Assembly (NCBI GenBank): GCA_040222185.1
Contig: JAVKDP010000093.1
Span: 1 to 54,511 of the forward strand
DNA from: JAVKDP01 sp040222185
GTDB taxonomy: Bacteria; Bacteroidota; Rhodothermia; Balneolales; Balneolaceae
Reading direction: 5' to 3'
DNA: 54,511 nt
Both the position numbers and the translations under genes were made by a program. Numbering within the stretch: the first letter of the stretch is position 1; each line of letters opens with the position of its first letter. The notes beneath the pieces were generated by a model. That model made no database searches and was not told where the DNA came from. It saw only the letters and a list, made by a program, of their open reading frames with translations. Of the stretch, positions 41,971 through 52,400 are shown in pieces.

Positions 41971-42446
41971 CATTTCATATCAGTCCACATGCGGTATTGG
42001 ACTTTCCATTCTCCCGTTTCAGTTTTACGATAAATAGTAGTAGCGTAAGACTTTGATTCTCTATTTAGGACAAAGTCATCCTTTTGGTATGTAAAGGAGA
42101 GGTGACCTTTCTCATAAGTATAAGCCAGGTCATTGGCTCCATAAATATCCAGGGTTTCCAGGTCATAAAAATGGATAGTCGTGGTTGAACTGTCGTCCGG
42201 GAACCAGAAATCTGTGATCTCTTTTTTCCCACGCTTAGGCTGGAGTCCACTTGGGCTTATTGTTGCTGAATCAAGGTATAAGTTCAGAATCTTGGATGAG
42301 TCGTTTTCTAGCCAACCTTCAACATATTCATAGTTAATTCGTTTTATTTGTTCAAGATCCTGAATCGAAAGCTCATTAATCCTATGGTCTGAACAACAGA
42401 CTAAGACAATTAAAATTAAAAGGTTTAAATACTTTAAGTTTTTCAT
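41970..42446 (-). CDS. SnoaL/DUF4440-like lipoprotein
   Basis: Protein of 158 residues with a lipoprotein signal ending in LVCCS (Cys17 or Cys18). The mature part follows the SnoaL-like/DUF4440 plan: helix IQDLEQIKRINYEYVEGWLENDSSKIL, then YLDSATISPSGLQPKRGKKEI, and later strands ending GEWKVQYRMWTDMK. Such domains bind small ligands or are catalytically inert. I chose ATG 42446, with GAGG about 10 bases upstream inside the end of the previous gene. It is probably co-transcribed with the membrane regulator before it. Confidence 0.82.
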   Translation of the reverse strand: MKNLKYLNLLILIVLVCCSDHRINELSIQDLEQIKRINYEYVEGWLENDSSKILNLYLDSATISPSGLQPKRGKKEITDFWFPDDSSTTTIHFYDLETLDIYGANDLAYTYEKGHLSFTYQKDDFVLNRESKSYATTIYRKTETGEWKVQYRMWTDMK

Positions 42447-42448
42447 AA

Positions 42449-44548
42449 TCAAAAATCCTCAATCATTATAAGATCTCCCTGGTAACCAGTAATCAAACCA
42501 ATAAGCAATTTTTTTTGATCTGGCGTAATAGCAATGGAAGGATCAAGTACAGGTACAGAATTCCTTATCTCAGCAACAGTTTCTATTTCACCAGAACTAA
42601 ATTTGTAAAATGAAACAGATGAAACTCTCGCACTTTGTCTCCTTTGAAAGAAATAGATTCCGTTTTCAGTAACCACCCAGTTTCCCCAATCGAGGCTCGA
42701 CAGTTCAGGGATAATGAGCTCTTCTTCCATGGAATTTAGATTTAGTCTCCAAAGGCCTGCCACTCTGTGTTTGGTAAAGAAGAGGAATTGCCCATCAACC
42801 GATTCTGCTCCATAATAACCGCCATTGGTAGTTACGCGGACTGAATTATCCCCGTTAATAGGTTTCTTCCAAAGTTCCCAGCTTCCAGATCGATCAGAAG
42901 CAAAATAGATGGCACTTCCGTCGGCAGACCACGTGGGTGACATATCATTAGAACTACCTTTTGTAAGTTGGTAGGTTCCCATTCCCGAATCATCAATAAT
43001 GAAAATGTCAGAAGTGCCATTGATACGCGAATCAAAAGCGATTACATCTCCGGCAGGCGACCATGCAGGCATACCTGTCAAAGAAGAACCGATGTCACTT
43101 AGTTTTTGAAGGTTTGAACCATCCTGATCGGAAGTCCATATTTCAAAACTACCGGATCGGTTTGAAGAAAAGGCTAGCTTTCCATGAAGCTTTGAATAGG
43201 AAGGATGTAATTCCCATTGGGAAGAAGATAGAGGGGAGGGCTGAAGAGAATTGATCTCATCATTTGCTAAAGAAATACTAAACAGGTCAATGTCTTTTGT
43301 CCAGTCTTCTAGAATAAGCTGCCCATTATGAATGGTTGGGTTGTGTTTATCCTTTCCAAGAGGAAGTTTCTTTAAGGCAGATGCAGTGTCTTCTGTTGTA
43401 AGGTCAAACTCATAAACATAAACTTCTCCCTGCTCACTGGAAGAGAGAAAAAGGGTCTCGTTATCAGCCCAATCAAAGCCGAGGATAGGTCTTGAAAAAT
43501 TAGTTAGTCTTTTTTCTTCTCTGCTGACTATATCAATAAGGAATAAGTCTTGTTTACCTTCTACTTCAGAACGGATGAAAGCAAGTTGATCGCCATTCGG
43601 TGAATACCTCGGGTAATGATCGCCCCAATTAGTTCTAGGAGGAAAGGAAAGTTTAATAGAAGTTTTATCCTCAACAAAATAGTGATAAATCGCATGTTGT
43701 TGAGTCATAGTATCAGCATTTACATAAGCAAAACTATTGCCATCAGGAGACCAGTGCAAACCCGCAGCAAGAGCGTTTACATTTATTATATGATTCTCCT
43801 CACCACCAAAGGGAGGAATGCTTTTTATAGAAACTCTTCCGCTATCATTAAAATAGAAGGCAAGTGTATTACCATCGGGTGACCAGGCCGGCGCGAAATG
43901 AAACCCTTCTGAAGACGTAAGTTGAACAGGCTCTTCATCTCCATCCAAGGATGTAGTATAAATCTGGGAAAAAGGGATGCCATTTTGTTGGAGTACGAAA
44001 GCAATGCTATTACCATCAGGGGAAAAAGCCGGGTTAAACTCCCAGCCTTTAAGAGAGGTAACGGGTTTAGCTGAATACGTTTTGACAGGTTCCGGGGCAT
44101 CAAGTATAGAGATCGTAAAAATGAAAACCAGGATTACCACTATGGCAGCAGTGCTATAAAAAAAGACGGGGGATCGGTCATTTTGAGAAGCGGAAGGCGG
44201 GATTACATTGGTAGATGATTCCAAGGTGTTCTGTTCACGATCAACAGTAGCAATAAGCCTGTATCCCCTTTTAGGTATTGTTTCAATAACAGCAGGGGAA
44301 GTGGCTTTATCTTTAAAAATGCTCCGTAACTCAGAGATTGCACGAGTTAAAGCCATATCCACAACAATAGTCTCTCCCCAAACTGCTTCGAAAATAAATT
44401 CCCGGGTTACTACTTCATTCGGGTGTTCAGCAAGGCAAAGAAGAACATTCATGATCTTCGGCTCAATTTTCCAGTGCTCCTCTTGAAGACACACCCGGTT
44501 CAACGAAGGTTGAATGAGCCACTTGCCGATATAAAAATCTTTTGCCAT
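42449..44548 (-). CDS. Membrane-bound winged-helix regulator with a beta-propeller ectodomain
   Basis: Protein of 699 residues of CadC-like design. Residues 1-103 are an OmpR-type winged helix (LNRVCLQEEHWKIEPKIMNV, TREFIFEAVWG, IETIPKRGYRLI). Residues 128-149 are a single transmembrane helix. Residues about 160-690 form PD40/TolB-type propeller repeats, each with variants of FSPDGNSIAF, WSPDGNTLAFY, WSPAGDVIAFDS or WSADGSAIYFASDRSGSW. The DNA-binding part is cytosolic and the propeller periplasmic, so it may turn an envelope signal directly into transcription. It has a dyad 16 bases before the start. It is divergent from the peptidase gene. Confidence 0.92.
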   Translation of the reverse strand: MAKDFYIGKWLIQPSLNRVCLQEEHWKIEPKIMNVLLCLAEHPNEVVTREFIFEAVWGETIVVDMALTRAISELRSIFKDKATSPAVIETIPKRGYRLIATVDREQNTLESSTNVIPPSASQNDRSPVFFYSTAAIVVILVFIFTISILDAPEPVKTYSAKPVTSLKGWEFNPAFSPDGNSIAFVLQQNGIPFSQIYTTSLDGDEEPVQLTSSEGFHFAPAWSPDGNTLAFYFNDSGRVSIKSIPPFGGEENHIINVNALAAGLHWSPDGNSFAYVNADTMTQQHAIYHYFVEDKTSIKLSFPPRTNWGDHYPRYSPNGDQLAFIRSEVEGKQDLFLIDIVSREEKRLTNFSRPILGFDWADNETLFLSSSEQGEVYVYEFDLTTEDTASALKKLPLGKDKHNPTIHNGQLILEDWTKDIDLFSISLANDEINSLQPSPLSSSQWELHPSYSKLHGKLAFSSNRSGSFEIWTSDQDGSNLQKLSDIGSSLTGMPAWSPAGDVIAFDSRINGTSDIFIIDDSGMGTYQLTKGSSNDMSPTWSADGSAIYFASDRSGSWELWKKPINGDNSVRVTTNGGYYGAESVDGQFLFFTKHRVAGLWRLNLNSMEEELIIPELSSLDWGNWVVTENGIYFFQRRQSARVSSVSFYKFSSGEIETVAEIRNSVPVLDPSIAITPDQKKLLIGLITGYQGDLIMIEDF

Positions 44549-44563
44549 AACTGTGATTGATAA

Positions 44564-44588
44564 GTATTAGAAACCGAAAGTCTAATAC
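44564..44588 (-). promoter_or_regulatory. Dyad upstream of the membrane regulator
   Basis: GTATTAGA (44564-44571) and TCTAATAC (44581-44588) form a perfect 8-base inverted repeat with a 9-base spacer. It starts 16 bases before the regulator ATG, in the divergent region shared with the peptidase gene. It is a candidate self-regulatory site. Confidence 0.4.
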
Positions 44589-44811
44589 GTTTAAGCCGTA
44601 AGAAAGGTAAAAGAGAAACAGCACAAAAGTCGCATTCTGGCAAAACCTAACATTTTCATAAGCTTTTAGTGCAGTAATAAAGTGTTTCAGAAGGGAATCA
44701 GGAATTTCGGAGAGAGTTTTTCTTAAGCTAAAAAGAAGCTTTCCCTAAGGAGTATAGGAAACAGTGCTCTTAACATGAATTAATGAATGTTTAATCAACT
44801 AGAGTATTGAA

Positions 44812-46995
44812 ATGAAATACACACAAACACACAAGAAATTAGGGGTACTAATGATATCCCTTTTGATAGCTCCGTCGTGCAAAGCACAGCAGGTATCAAA
44901 AATCGATTACCCTGAAACAAGGAAGGAAGCTAAAGTAAATACCTTTCACGGGATGTCAATCACAGATGACTATTCGTGGTTAGACGCAGCAGGTTCAGAA
45001 GAAGTGGCTAGCTGGACGAAGGTACAAGACAGCACTATGAGAGCTTTTTCCAGGTCACTGCCCGAATATGAAGCGGTAAGGCAAAGAATAGCCGAACTCA
45101 TGTCGGTATCTGAAAACACAACATTAGTGACCCAGGCAAACGGGAAAATATTTTACCTGAAGCAAGATGTTAAAGGCAGCTGGGGAATGTATATGCAGGA
45201 AGGAGAAAAAGGAATGGCTAAACAATTGATATTGCCCTTTAATCCAAGGGCAGCTTTTTTCTTTTTGCCCAGCCCTGATGCGAAATACTTGGCACTGGGC
45301 CTGGCAATTGGAGGCGGAAATTTTGATTGGAAGATTTATGATATAGAGAAGGAAGAGTTATTACCTGAAAAACTAACAGGAACAGATTTAGGGAATACAA
45401 GATTGGTGTGGTCATCAGATAGTGATGGCGTTTACTATGTAGGTACAGACAGCCAATCTGATGACGGAAGGAGAAGTGGCTTGAAAGTTAAATACCATGA
45501 AACCGGTGAAGACGCCAGTAATGACTTGATGGTTTTTACCCCGGAATCAGATGGATCAAAACTCCATCTAAATCTTTCGGATGATAACGAAAACCTGGTG
45601 ATCCTGGAACGAGAGGGAGCTGCAACGGCAGGGAAAGTTCATCTTGTAAATACAACTGGTCCAATATCTTTAGTATCTACGTTAATCAGTAATGCAGAAG
45701 CGTCCTATATCTTCCTTGGTAATAACGACTCAGAATACTATTTCCAGACCGATCTAGGTGCACCAAACGGTAAAGTAGTATCCGTTGATATCAGTAAAAC
45801 CACTAAAGTCTGGAAAGATGTGATTCCTGAAAGTGATGAAAGTATGATGGGATTTCAATCAGCCGGAGGGACTTTTATTCCATTGCTAGCAGGAGAGCGT
45901 TTTGTTATACCAACCCAACAGGATTTAATCGTTCTCTTAAAAATTTACACACTCAGAGGAGAGCTAAAACACACCGTAGCACTGCCAACCGGAGGATTAT
46001 ATTTCAATCAAAATGGGCTAAATGCGTTAAGCGGAAGCCGAAACAGTTCAAAAGTATATATGAGGTTCATTGGTATCAAAGAGCCAAATACAGTGTTTAA
46101 CTTAGATGTAGTTTCTGGTAAAGTGAACGCTTTTGCTCGTGCTAATGCACCCTTCAATGCTGAGGAGTATGTAAGTGAGATAGCATTTGCTGAAAGTAAA
46201 GACGGAACCAGGATTCCAATTTCTTTGACCTATAAAAAAGGTTTGAAGCGTGATAAGAAGAATCCATTTATGATGCAGGTATACGGAGCTATCGCCTTCA
46301 CGAATTATCCATACTTCCAGGGAGACTATATCGCCTGGTTGGAAATGGGTGGAATTCATGCTGTAGCTCATATTCGTGGTGGTGGAGCCTATGGATCACA
46401 ATGGCACAAAGACGGTATCGCCAGAAACAAACAAAACGGAACAGATGATTACATTGCAGCAATAGAATGGGCAATAGAAGAAAAGTTTACTTCACCAGAA
46501 AAAATGGTGCTAAATGGTGTAAGTGCTGGTACAATTCCTGTCGGAGCTGTATTAACCCAACGTCCCGATCTTGTAGGTGCCGTAGTTTCACATTATGGAA
46601 TGCTGGACATGATAGGCTATGAACAAAAACTGGGGTCGGATGCGAATCATCAATATATGGTTCCTGAAATAGGCCGCGCTTCAGACAAAGAAGACTTCGA
46701 AGTCCTAAAAACCTATTCCCCGTATCAGAAAATCGAAAGCGGGAAAAAGTATCCTCCGGTACTAGCCCTTACCAGTGAAATGGATGCTCCTCTCAATACT
46801 GATTCCTATAAATTCATTGCCCAGTTACAGAACGATACCCGTTCCGATAATCCGATGCTTTTACAGATGGCATGGGGTTCAGGCCATAGTGGCTTTGGCT
46901 CACAAACTCATTCCCCGGTCGATACATTTACAGACGAAATCATTTTCCTGATCAAAGTACTCGACCTTGATGTGAAAGATTTATTGAGGGAATAA
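44812..46995 (+). CDS. Prolyl oligopeptidase-family serine peptidase, exported
   Basis: Protein of 727 residues of family S9A. The N-terminus is a signal sequence ending LIAPSC (Cys23), compatible with a lipoprotein. YPETRKEAKVNTFHGMSITDDYSWLD is the usual opening of the family, followed by a beta-propeller gate (about 75-440) and the alpha/beta hydrolase domain. The catalytic triad is Ser571 (GVSAG in place of the usual GGSNGG), Asp658 (SEMDAP) and His692 (GSGHSGFG). It cleaves short peptides, typically after Pro. It is divergent from the membrane winged-helix regulator, which may control it (inference). Confidence 0.93.
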   Translation: MKYTQTHKKLGVLMISLLIAPSCKAQQVSKIDYPETRKEAKVNTFHGMSITDDYSWLDAAGSEEVASWTKVQDSTMRAFSRSLPEYEAVRQRIAELMSVSENTTLVTQANGKIFYLKQDVKGSWGMYMQEGEKGMAKQLILPFNPRAAFFFLPSPDAKYLALGLAIGGGNFDWKIYDIEKEELLPEKLTGTDLGNTRLVWSSDSDGVYYVGTDSQSDDGRRSGLKVKYHETGEDASNDLMVFTPESDGSKLHLNLSDDNENLVILEREGAATAGKVHLVNTTGPISLVSTLISNAEASYIFLGNNDSEYYFQTDLGAPNGKVVSVDISKTTKVWKDVIPESDESMMGFQSAGGTFIPLLAGERFVIPTQQDLIVLLKIYTLRGELKHTVALPTGGLYFNQNGLNALSGSRNSSKVYMRFIGIKEPNTVFNLDVVSGKVNAFARANAPFNAEEYVSEIAFAESKDGTRIPISLTYKKGLKRDKKNPFMMQVYGAIAFTNYPYFQGDYIAWLEMGGIHAVAHIRGGGAYGSQWHKDGIARNKQNGTDDYIAAIEWAIEEKFTSPEKMVLNGVSAGTIPVGAVLTQRPDLVGAVVSHYGMLDMIGYEQKLGSDANHQYMVPEIGRASDKEDFEVLKTYSPYQKIESGKKYPPVLALTSEMDAPLNTDSYKFIAQLQNDTRSDNPMLLQMAWGSGHSGFGSQTHSPVDTFTDEIIFLIKVLDLDVKDLLRE

Positions 46996-47062
46996 TCTGG
47001 TATTTCTACAATTGTAAGAAATCGGTTATCATATTTAAGTCTAATACTGTAGTAGTTAAACT

Positions 47063-47090
47063 GGTTCCGGTGTAAAACCGGAGCCTTTTT
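47063..47090 (+). terminator. Terminator after the peptidase
   Basis: GGTTCCGGT and ACCGGAGCC form a stem with one G-T pair around GTAAA, followed by five T. It lies about 70 bases after the peptidase stop codon. Confidence 0.85.
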
Positions 47091-47204
47091 GGTAGCTATG
47101 ACTTGCTTACCAAGCACCAGTCTCTATCCGCTTCACCATATTCACATTTACTTTCCCGATAAATTTAGTCATACTATTTACGGTGGTCTTAAAGTTCTAG
47201 TTTA

Positions 47205-48218
47205 ATGGAAGATTTTCGCTTAGTTATAACCTGCGTAATAGTTGTTCAGGCGTTATTGCTTTCGGGATCATTATGGATGGAAAGCAGGCAATTTGGGAAA
47301 AGCAGTTTACTTCTGGGAGTATTCACTTTATTTCTCGCCCTTCATTTTACAAACATCTATCTGGCAGGCGAGGGATTTACAAAAATCCGTTTAAACCTGA
47401 TTTTCTGTTTCAGCTATGGCCCATTAATCTGGTTGTATACACGTTCAATTTTGGAGACTGATTTCACACTAGACAAGTTCACATTCATACACTTCATTCC
47501 TTCCTTATCAATAATTCTTATCAAAGTATTTTCTTTGAACGAGCTACTTAGCTTTGAGAACTATCTTTTATACAGTTTTTCTTTTATACAACCACTAAGC
47601 TATATAGCTGCAGCAGTATACCTGCTTCGAAAATCAGAAGTCTTAAATGGGGAATTGCTATCAGCGGTATACAGGTTTCTGGGATTTTTTACACTTGTAT
47701 TGATCTCGGGATTAATCGACTACCTGAGATGGGCGGTTTCGTGGAACGCGATGGAAAGTATCTCAGTGAATTCACTTTTTGTAGTCAGTTTCGTATTCAT
47801 AAACGTACTACTGTTTGAAAAACTAAAGTCTTCGACCGGGTTTAGTACGCTAAGTTTGTTAAAGGAATACAAAGTGTCGGATGAAATACTTGATTCCATT
47901 GAGTTGTGTTTCAAAACCGAGCGCTTATATCTCCGGCAGGATTTAACCATAAGTAAAGTAGCCAAAGAGCTGCGTACTCCAACTTATATCATATCCAGAG
48001 CCATAAACCAGCATTACAAAAAAAACTTTAATTATTTTGTAAACGACTTTCGGGTAAAAGAGGCCAAGCGGTTGTTGGCTACAACAGATCTGAAAATCCT
48101 GGCGATTGCATTCGAAGCCGGGTTTTCAAACAAGACGAGTTTCAACCGGGTGTTTAAGCAGCATGCTGGTTTCTCTCCTTCTGAGTATAGAAACAAGGTC
48201 CTTTCTACAAATAACTAG
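47205..48218 (+). CDS. Membrane-embedded AraC-family regulator
   Basis: Protein of 337 residues. The first 205 residues contain six to seven hydrophobic helices. The AraC/XylS DNA-binding domain is at about 235-332, with two helix-turn-helix units (DLTISKVAKELRTPTYIISRAIN and LKILAIAFEAGFSNKTSFNRVFKQHAG, then FSPSEYR). Membrane-bound AraC regulators of this layout are common in Bacteroidota and read an unknown signal in the membrane. Its likely targets are the genes directly downstream (helical-repeat protein, RHS exoprotein), which is inference from order. Confidence 0.93.
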   Translation: MEDFRLVITCVIVVQALLLSGSLWMESRQFGKSSLLLGVFTLFLALHFTNIYLAGEGFTKIRLNLIFCFSYGPLIWLYTRSILETDFTLDKFTFIHFIPSLSIILIKVFSLNELLSFENYLLYSFSFIQPLSYIAAAVYLLRKSEVLNGELLSAVYRFLGFFTLVLISGLIDYLRWAVSWNAMESISVNSLFVVSFVFINVLLFEKLKSSTGFSTLSLLKEYKVSDEILDSIELCFKTERLYLRQDLTISKVAKELRTPTYIISRAINQHYKKNFNYFVNDFRVKEAKRLLATTDLKILAIAFEAGFSNKTSFNRVFKQHAGFSPSEYRNKVLSTNN

Positions 48219-48296
48219 GCACAATTTCGAAATTGGTACGATCGGCGTTTTCCGGGCAGGTACATTTGCTGAAACAAAATACAACCCGAGTTAACT

Positions 48297-49130
48297 ATGA
48301 AAACTGTCTATCTACTACTCATTTCAATCGTGCTTACATTAACTTTGTCAGATAATTATGCGCTGGCCCAGGAACAAAAACCAGGAATGCTACTACCGTC
48401 AGAAGCGCTGGTTTTGATGTATAATGCTGTTGATCAAAACCCGGACGTTTCCCGAATAGACAACACATTACCATACCTTGAGCGCGTAATTACCACCAAA
48501 CTTTCACCTGATGAGCAATTCTATCTTGGAGAAGTATATTTCTGGGATTTCAAACCGAGAGAAGCAGAAGAAGCATATAAGTCATTCCTGGATGAAGAGG
48601 GTAAGCGAGGCAGGTCGGCCTGGCAGCGGACAATGCAGATTAAATTCCGGGCCTACGATTTACACGCTGTAGTAGAAGAAGACATTAAAAAATACCGCAA
48701 CAGGTTTAAGCCAATGCCAGAAGACCGATACGGGCTATTTGGGCAGGTATACAATGTGGCATCCTTATACCAGGGCAAGAACGATCATGAAAAAGTACTC
48801 CATTTAGTAACAGAAGAGCTAAATACACTTAGCTATGAGGGTGCTTATACCTCTTTTCAATTGCCTGCTTACTTTATAGAGTCATATAAAGCATTAGGAA
48901 AGCATGAGGAAGCTATAGAGCTACTTCGTTCAGCTAAAGCAGGCCTGGAAGCAACACTCGAAAAGAGAATGAAAAACATCCCTGAAGACGATCATTTCTA
49001 TGTTCAGCATGGCAAAATTGTTACCGATATGGATAATGCCTTTACAGAAAAAATTGGGTATCAGCAGATGAACAAGAAGTTTGAAGACCTAATTAAAAGC
49101 CTGTCTAAAGCTATTGAGGTGTATAAATAG
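48297..49130 (+). CDS. Exported helical-repeat protein
   Basis: Protein of 277 residues with a signal peptide (about 1-25, ALAQE). The mature part is almost wholly helical. It resembles irregular tetratricopeptide repeats (LGEVYFWDFKPREAEEAYKS, VASLYQGKNDHEKVLHLV, YKALGKHEEAIELLRSAKAG). No catalytic motif is visible. It starts 78 bases after the membrane AraC gene on the same strand. About 340 bases separate it from the RHS exoprotein gene. It may act as a scaffold or chaperone in the periplasm. Confidence 0.8.
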   Translation: MKTVYLLLISIVLTLTLSDNYALAQEQKPGMLLPSEALVLMYNAVDQNPDVSRIDNTLPYLERVITTKLSPDEQFYLGEVYFWDFKPREAEEAYKSFLDEEGKRGRSAWQRTMQIKFRAYDLHAVVEEDIKKYRNRFKPMPEDRYGLFGQVYNVASLYQGKNDHEKVLHLVTEELNTLSYEGAYTSFQLPAYFIESYKALGKHEEAIELLRSAKAGLEATLEKRMKNIPEDDHFYVQHGKIVTDMDNAFTEKIGYQQMNKKFEDLIKSLSKAIEVYK

Positions 49131-49471
49131 ATAAATCTGAAACTGAGAATTGACCCCCAAGTTTTATAGGCCTGGAAAAGATCCAGGCGCCTCACTTGGA
49201 TCTTTTCGAACTTGAGAAGCTTACCAGGAGTTTACTTTTGGGAACCCAAAAACTCACGCTCAGGTTATTTAGTCATTTGCAATTATTCCTCATTGATTTA
49301 TAACTATTTGCCAATTCTTTAATAGACTAAATACTAATCCAGCATACTCAGGAACTTGTTTTCTGTGGCTAAGTACATACATAACATTTTATTTGTGTTA
49401 AGTGTGGATTAGCTGATCTTTTTTTTTCATACTAAAGCCATAACTAAGTTTAAAGAAAATACTGGGAGACT
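49131..49471 (+). other. Gene-free stretch before the RHS exoprotein
   Basis: A 341-base region with no convincing gene. It holds the hairpin GAAAAGATCCA (49175-49185) and TGGATCTTTTC (49197-49207) with an 11-base loop, which may end transcription of the upstream gene. The rest is AT-rich, with a poly-T tract near 49421, and probably contains the promoter of the RHS gene; I could not assign boxes with confidence. Confidence 0.5.
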
Positions 49472-52400
49472 ATGAAAAAGAGAATCTGGATTTTAGGAAT
49501 CGTTTTAACGTGCTTACTAGCGCTATCAACAAAAGGAAATTCACAAGAAGCATTCGACCGGGGTATTCAATCACCAACGGCTGCTTCATTAGGCAAATAC
49601 GGGGCTTCGCCGGTAAACTTTTATAAGGGGCAGACAAGCGTTTCTATTCCTCTTATAACGGTTACCAACCAAGATGTAAGTGTTCCTGTTTCATTGCAAT
49701 ACGCGAGTTCAGGTTTCAAGCCCGCAGAAATTCCAAGTTGGGTAGGTCATGGCTGGAGCCTGAATGCCGGAGCCGTCATTACCAGAACAGTTCGTGGAGT
49801 AGTAGATGAAACTCAAGACTATGGCTTTCTTGCTACAGGTCATAAACTTTTTGATGATGCCTTAGTAAACTGGTCTACGAAATCTATTAATGCTTCCTAT
49901 CATAGTGAACTAAATAAAGGAGAGGCAGATGGGGAGCCTGATCTTTTCTTTTATAATATCCAGGGATATTCCGGGCAATTTATTTACCAGGTAGATGAAG
50001 CTCAGAATATCAATATCAGGCTACTTGATGATGCCCCGATTAAAATAACCGGACAAATCAGTAACTATAAAATCATAAAATTTACGATTACAGATCCAAG
50101 TGGTTTTGTATATGTATTTGATGAAGTTGAAGAAACAGAGTCTGTGTCACTTGTTGAAAGTGGAGGCTCAGCCGGAACTACCTTCAGTCCAAGCGAAGCT
50201 TATAACAGTTCCTGGTACTTAACCTCCATTACTTCACCTTCCAATAACTCCATTACTTTTACCTATAACACCTATACCGGCAATTCTCATAAGCGAATGG
50301 ATTATGAAGAAAAGGTTACAGGACATGGAACTCAAACAACACGGATTAGCACAGAAGATGAACATACCTTTAAACTGCTTTCTACCATTACAGCAGGTAA
50401 CAAGCAAGTAAAGTTTTATCCCTCCGGTATAAATGACAGAACTGATTTTAGCAAGGAACGTTATCTAAATAGTATGGAATACCTTGTAAATAGCCAGGTG
50501 GTAAAAACCTATGGCTTTAACTATGGGTATTTTGGGACAACAAACAAGAGGCTAAAACTAAATAGCATTTCTCAGACAGGTTTAAATAGTGAAACGATGC
50601 CCGGGTGGAGCTTCCAGTACGATACAGGATCAGGAGCAATACCTGCATTGGATTCTGAAGCGATAGATTACTGGGGATATTACAATTGTGTTGACACAAA
50701 TGATGGAGGAAGTACCTTGCCACAAGCCTTAGATATAGCAGGTAATGTAATCCATCCAGGTGACAACAGAACTCCAAATACAAACTGTACGACTTGGGGA
50801 ATGCTGGAAAAAGTGACCTACCCAACCGGAGGAAGTACTACGTATGAATATGAAGCCAATGAAACCAGGGTACAGCATATAGGTGGGACTTATTACTACA
50901 ATAAAGGAGTTGCTGTTAGCTTAGATAATTCTTCTAGCGTTTTGTCCTATGAGGAGGATTTATTTATCGGTGGAGGGACATCAAGCTTAACTGTAACTAC
51001 AGTAAGTGGAGGCATTTTTTTAGGAAGTGGTAGTATGACCTGCCCGGATAACAGAATTTATATTAAAGACTCCGGCGGTAGTTATGTAGATGATATTACA
51101 GATGGAAATTCAAGTCTAACTCTAAGTACCGGAACATATAAAATAGTTACAGAGCGTGCTGTAAGTACTTGCGAGCTTCACTCTAAACTTACCTGGGTTG
51201 AAACAACTACAGCCCCACCTAGCGTAGATAAAAAAGTAACAGGAGGGCTCAGAATTAAGAAGACCACTGATCATGACGGGGTATCAACAGCCAATAATGT
51301 GATAAAAACATACGAATACACAAAAAGTAATAACTCTTCTATTTCGAGCGGATATTTCCCAAACGAACCGACTCACTTCACAGAGTTCACAGTAGAAAAT
51401 ACGGTGTTTCATTTCAGGTCTTCCAGCCCACTCTCTTCTTTAGGTGAGGCTGGCTCGATAGCGTATACATCAATTAAAGAAACTGTAAATGGAGGATTAA
51501 ATGGGTATTCATGGTATTTCTTTAACGAAAGCAGTGATTCTCCTCCACAGCCTTTTCCAATTGGCACATACACAGGTAACGGTCATCAAAGAGGTCAACA
51601 GACCAGAACCGAGACATACAATGCCCAAAACCAGCTTGTTCAGGTTGTGAAAAATGATCCGACTTTCTCCTACACCCATAAAAACATCGATGGACTGGGT
51701 AACCAAACGGTCGAGCCTTTCAGAGGTATAAAGATCAGAAGCCTGGGTGTTTTTACTGTAGGTGATTCACAAAACGGATATGTGGATATGGGAGTTGACG
51801 TAGCTGCAACTTATGAAATGAATAGAGTTTGGAAATGGAATGCCTCAACTATTGTGGAACAGTATGATCCGGCAACACAGGAAAAAGTTACTTCTGAAAC
51901 TTACTACTATTATGATGACGACGATCATAAGCAGCTTACTTCACAGTTGGAAGTAAATTCATTATCAACCGAAAAGAGAAAAACCACCTATACCTACGCT
52001 CATGAATTTTACGGTGGACCAGGCGAAATGGAAGAGAAGAATATGATCGTTCAGCCTTATTCAGCATTGGTAGAAGATGGTAGTGGAAACGACTTGAGTA
52101 AAACCTGGACTACATGGAGTAATGGTATAACAGGAGGACCCACCGGAACCTGGCTAACCAAAGAACAATGGACATGGAATGGAACCGGAACGGCACCGGC
52201 AAACCCGAGTACCTCTAATGCAATTAAGGTCTCTGAAATAAAAGAGTACAACAGTAAAGGAGATCCTATTAAGATTGAAGATGCATCCGGAGCTGTTGCA
52301 AAATTATTTTATGGGACAAATACTTCTCCATTTTCCCAAGCTTCATTAAATGGCGCTTTTGGAGAGTATTTAACAGGTGTTCAAAAAGTAATAGGTACCG

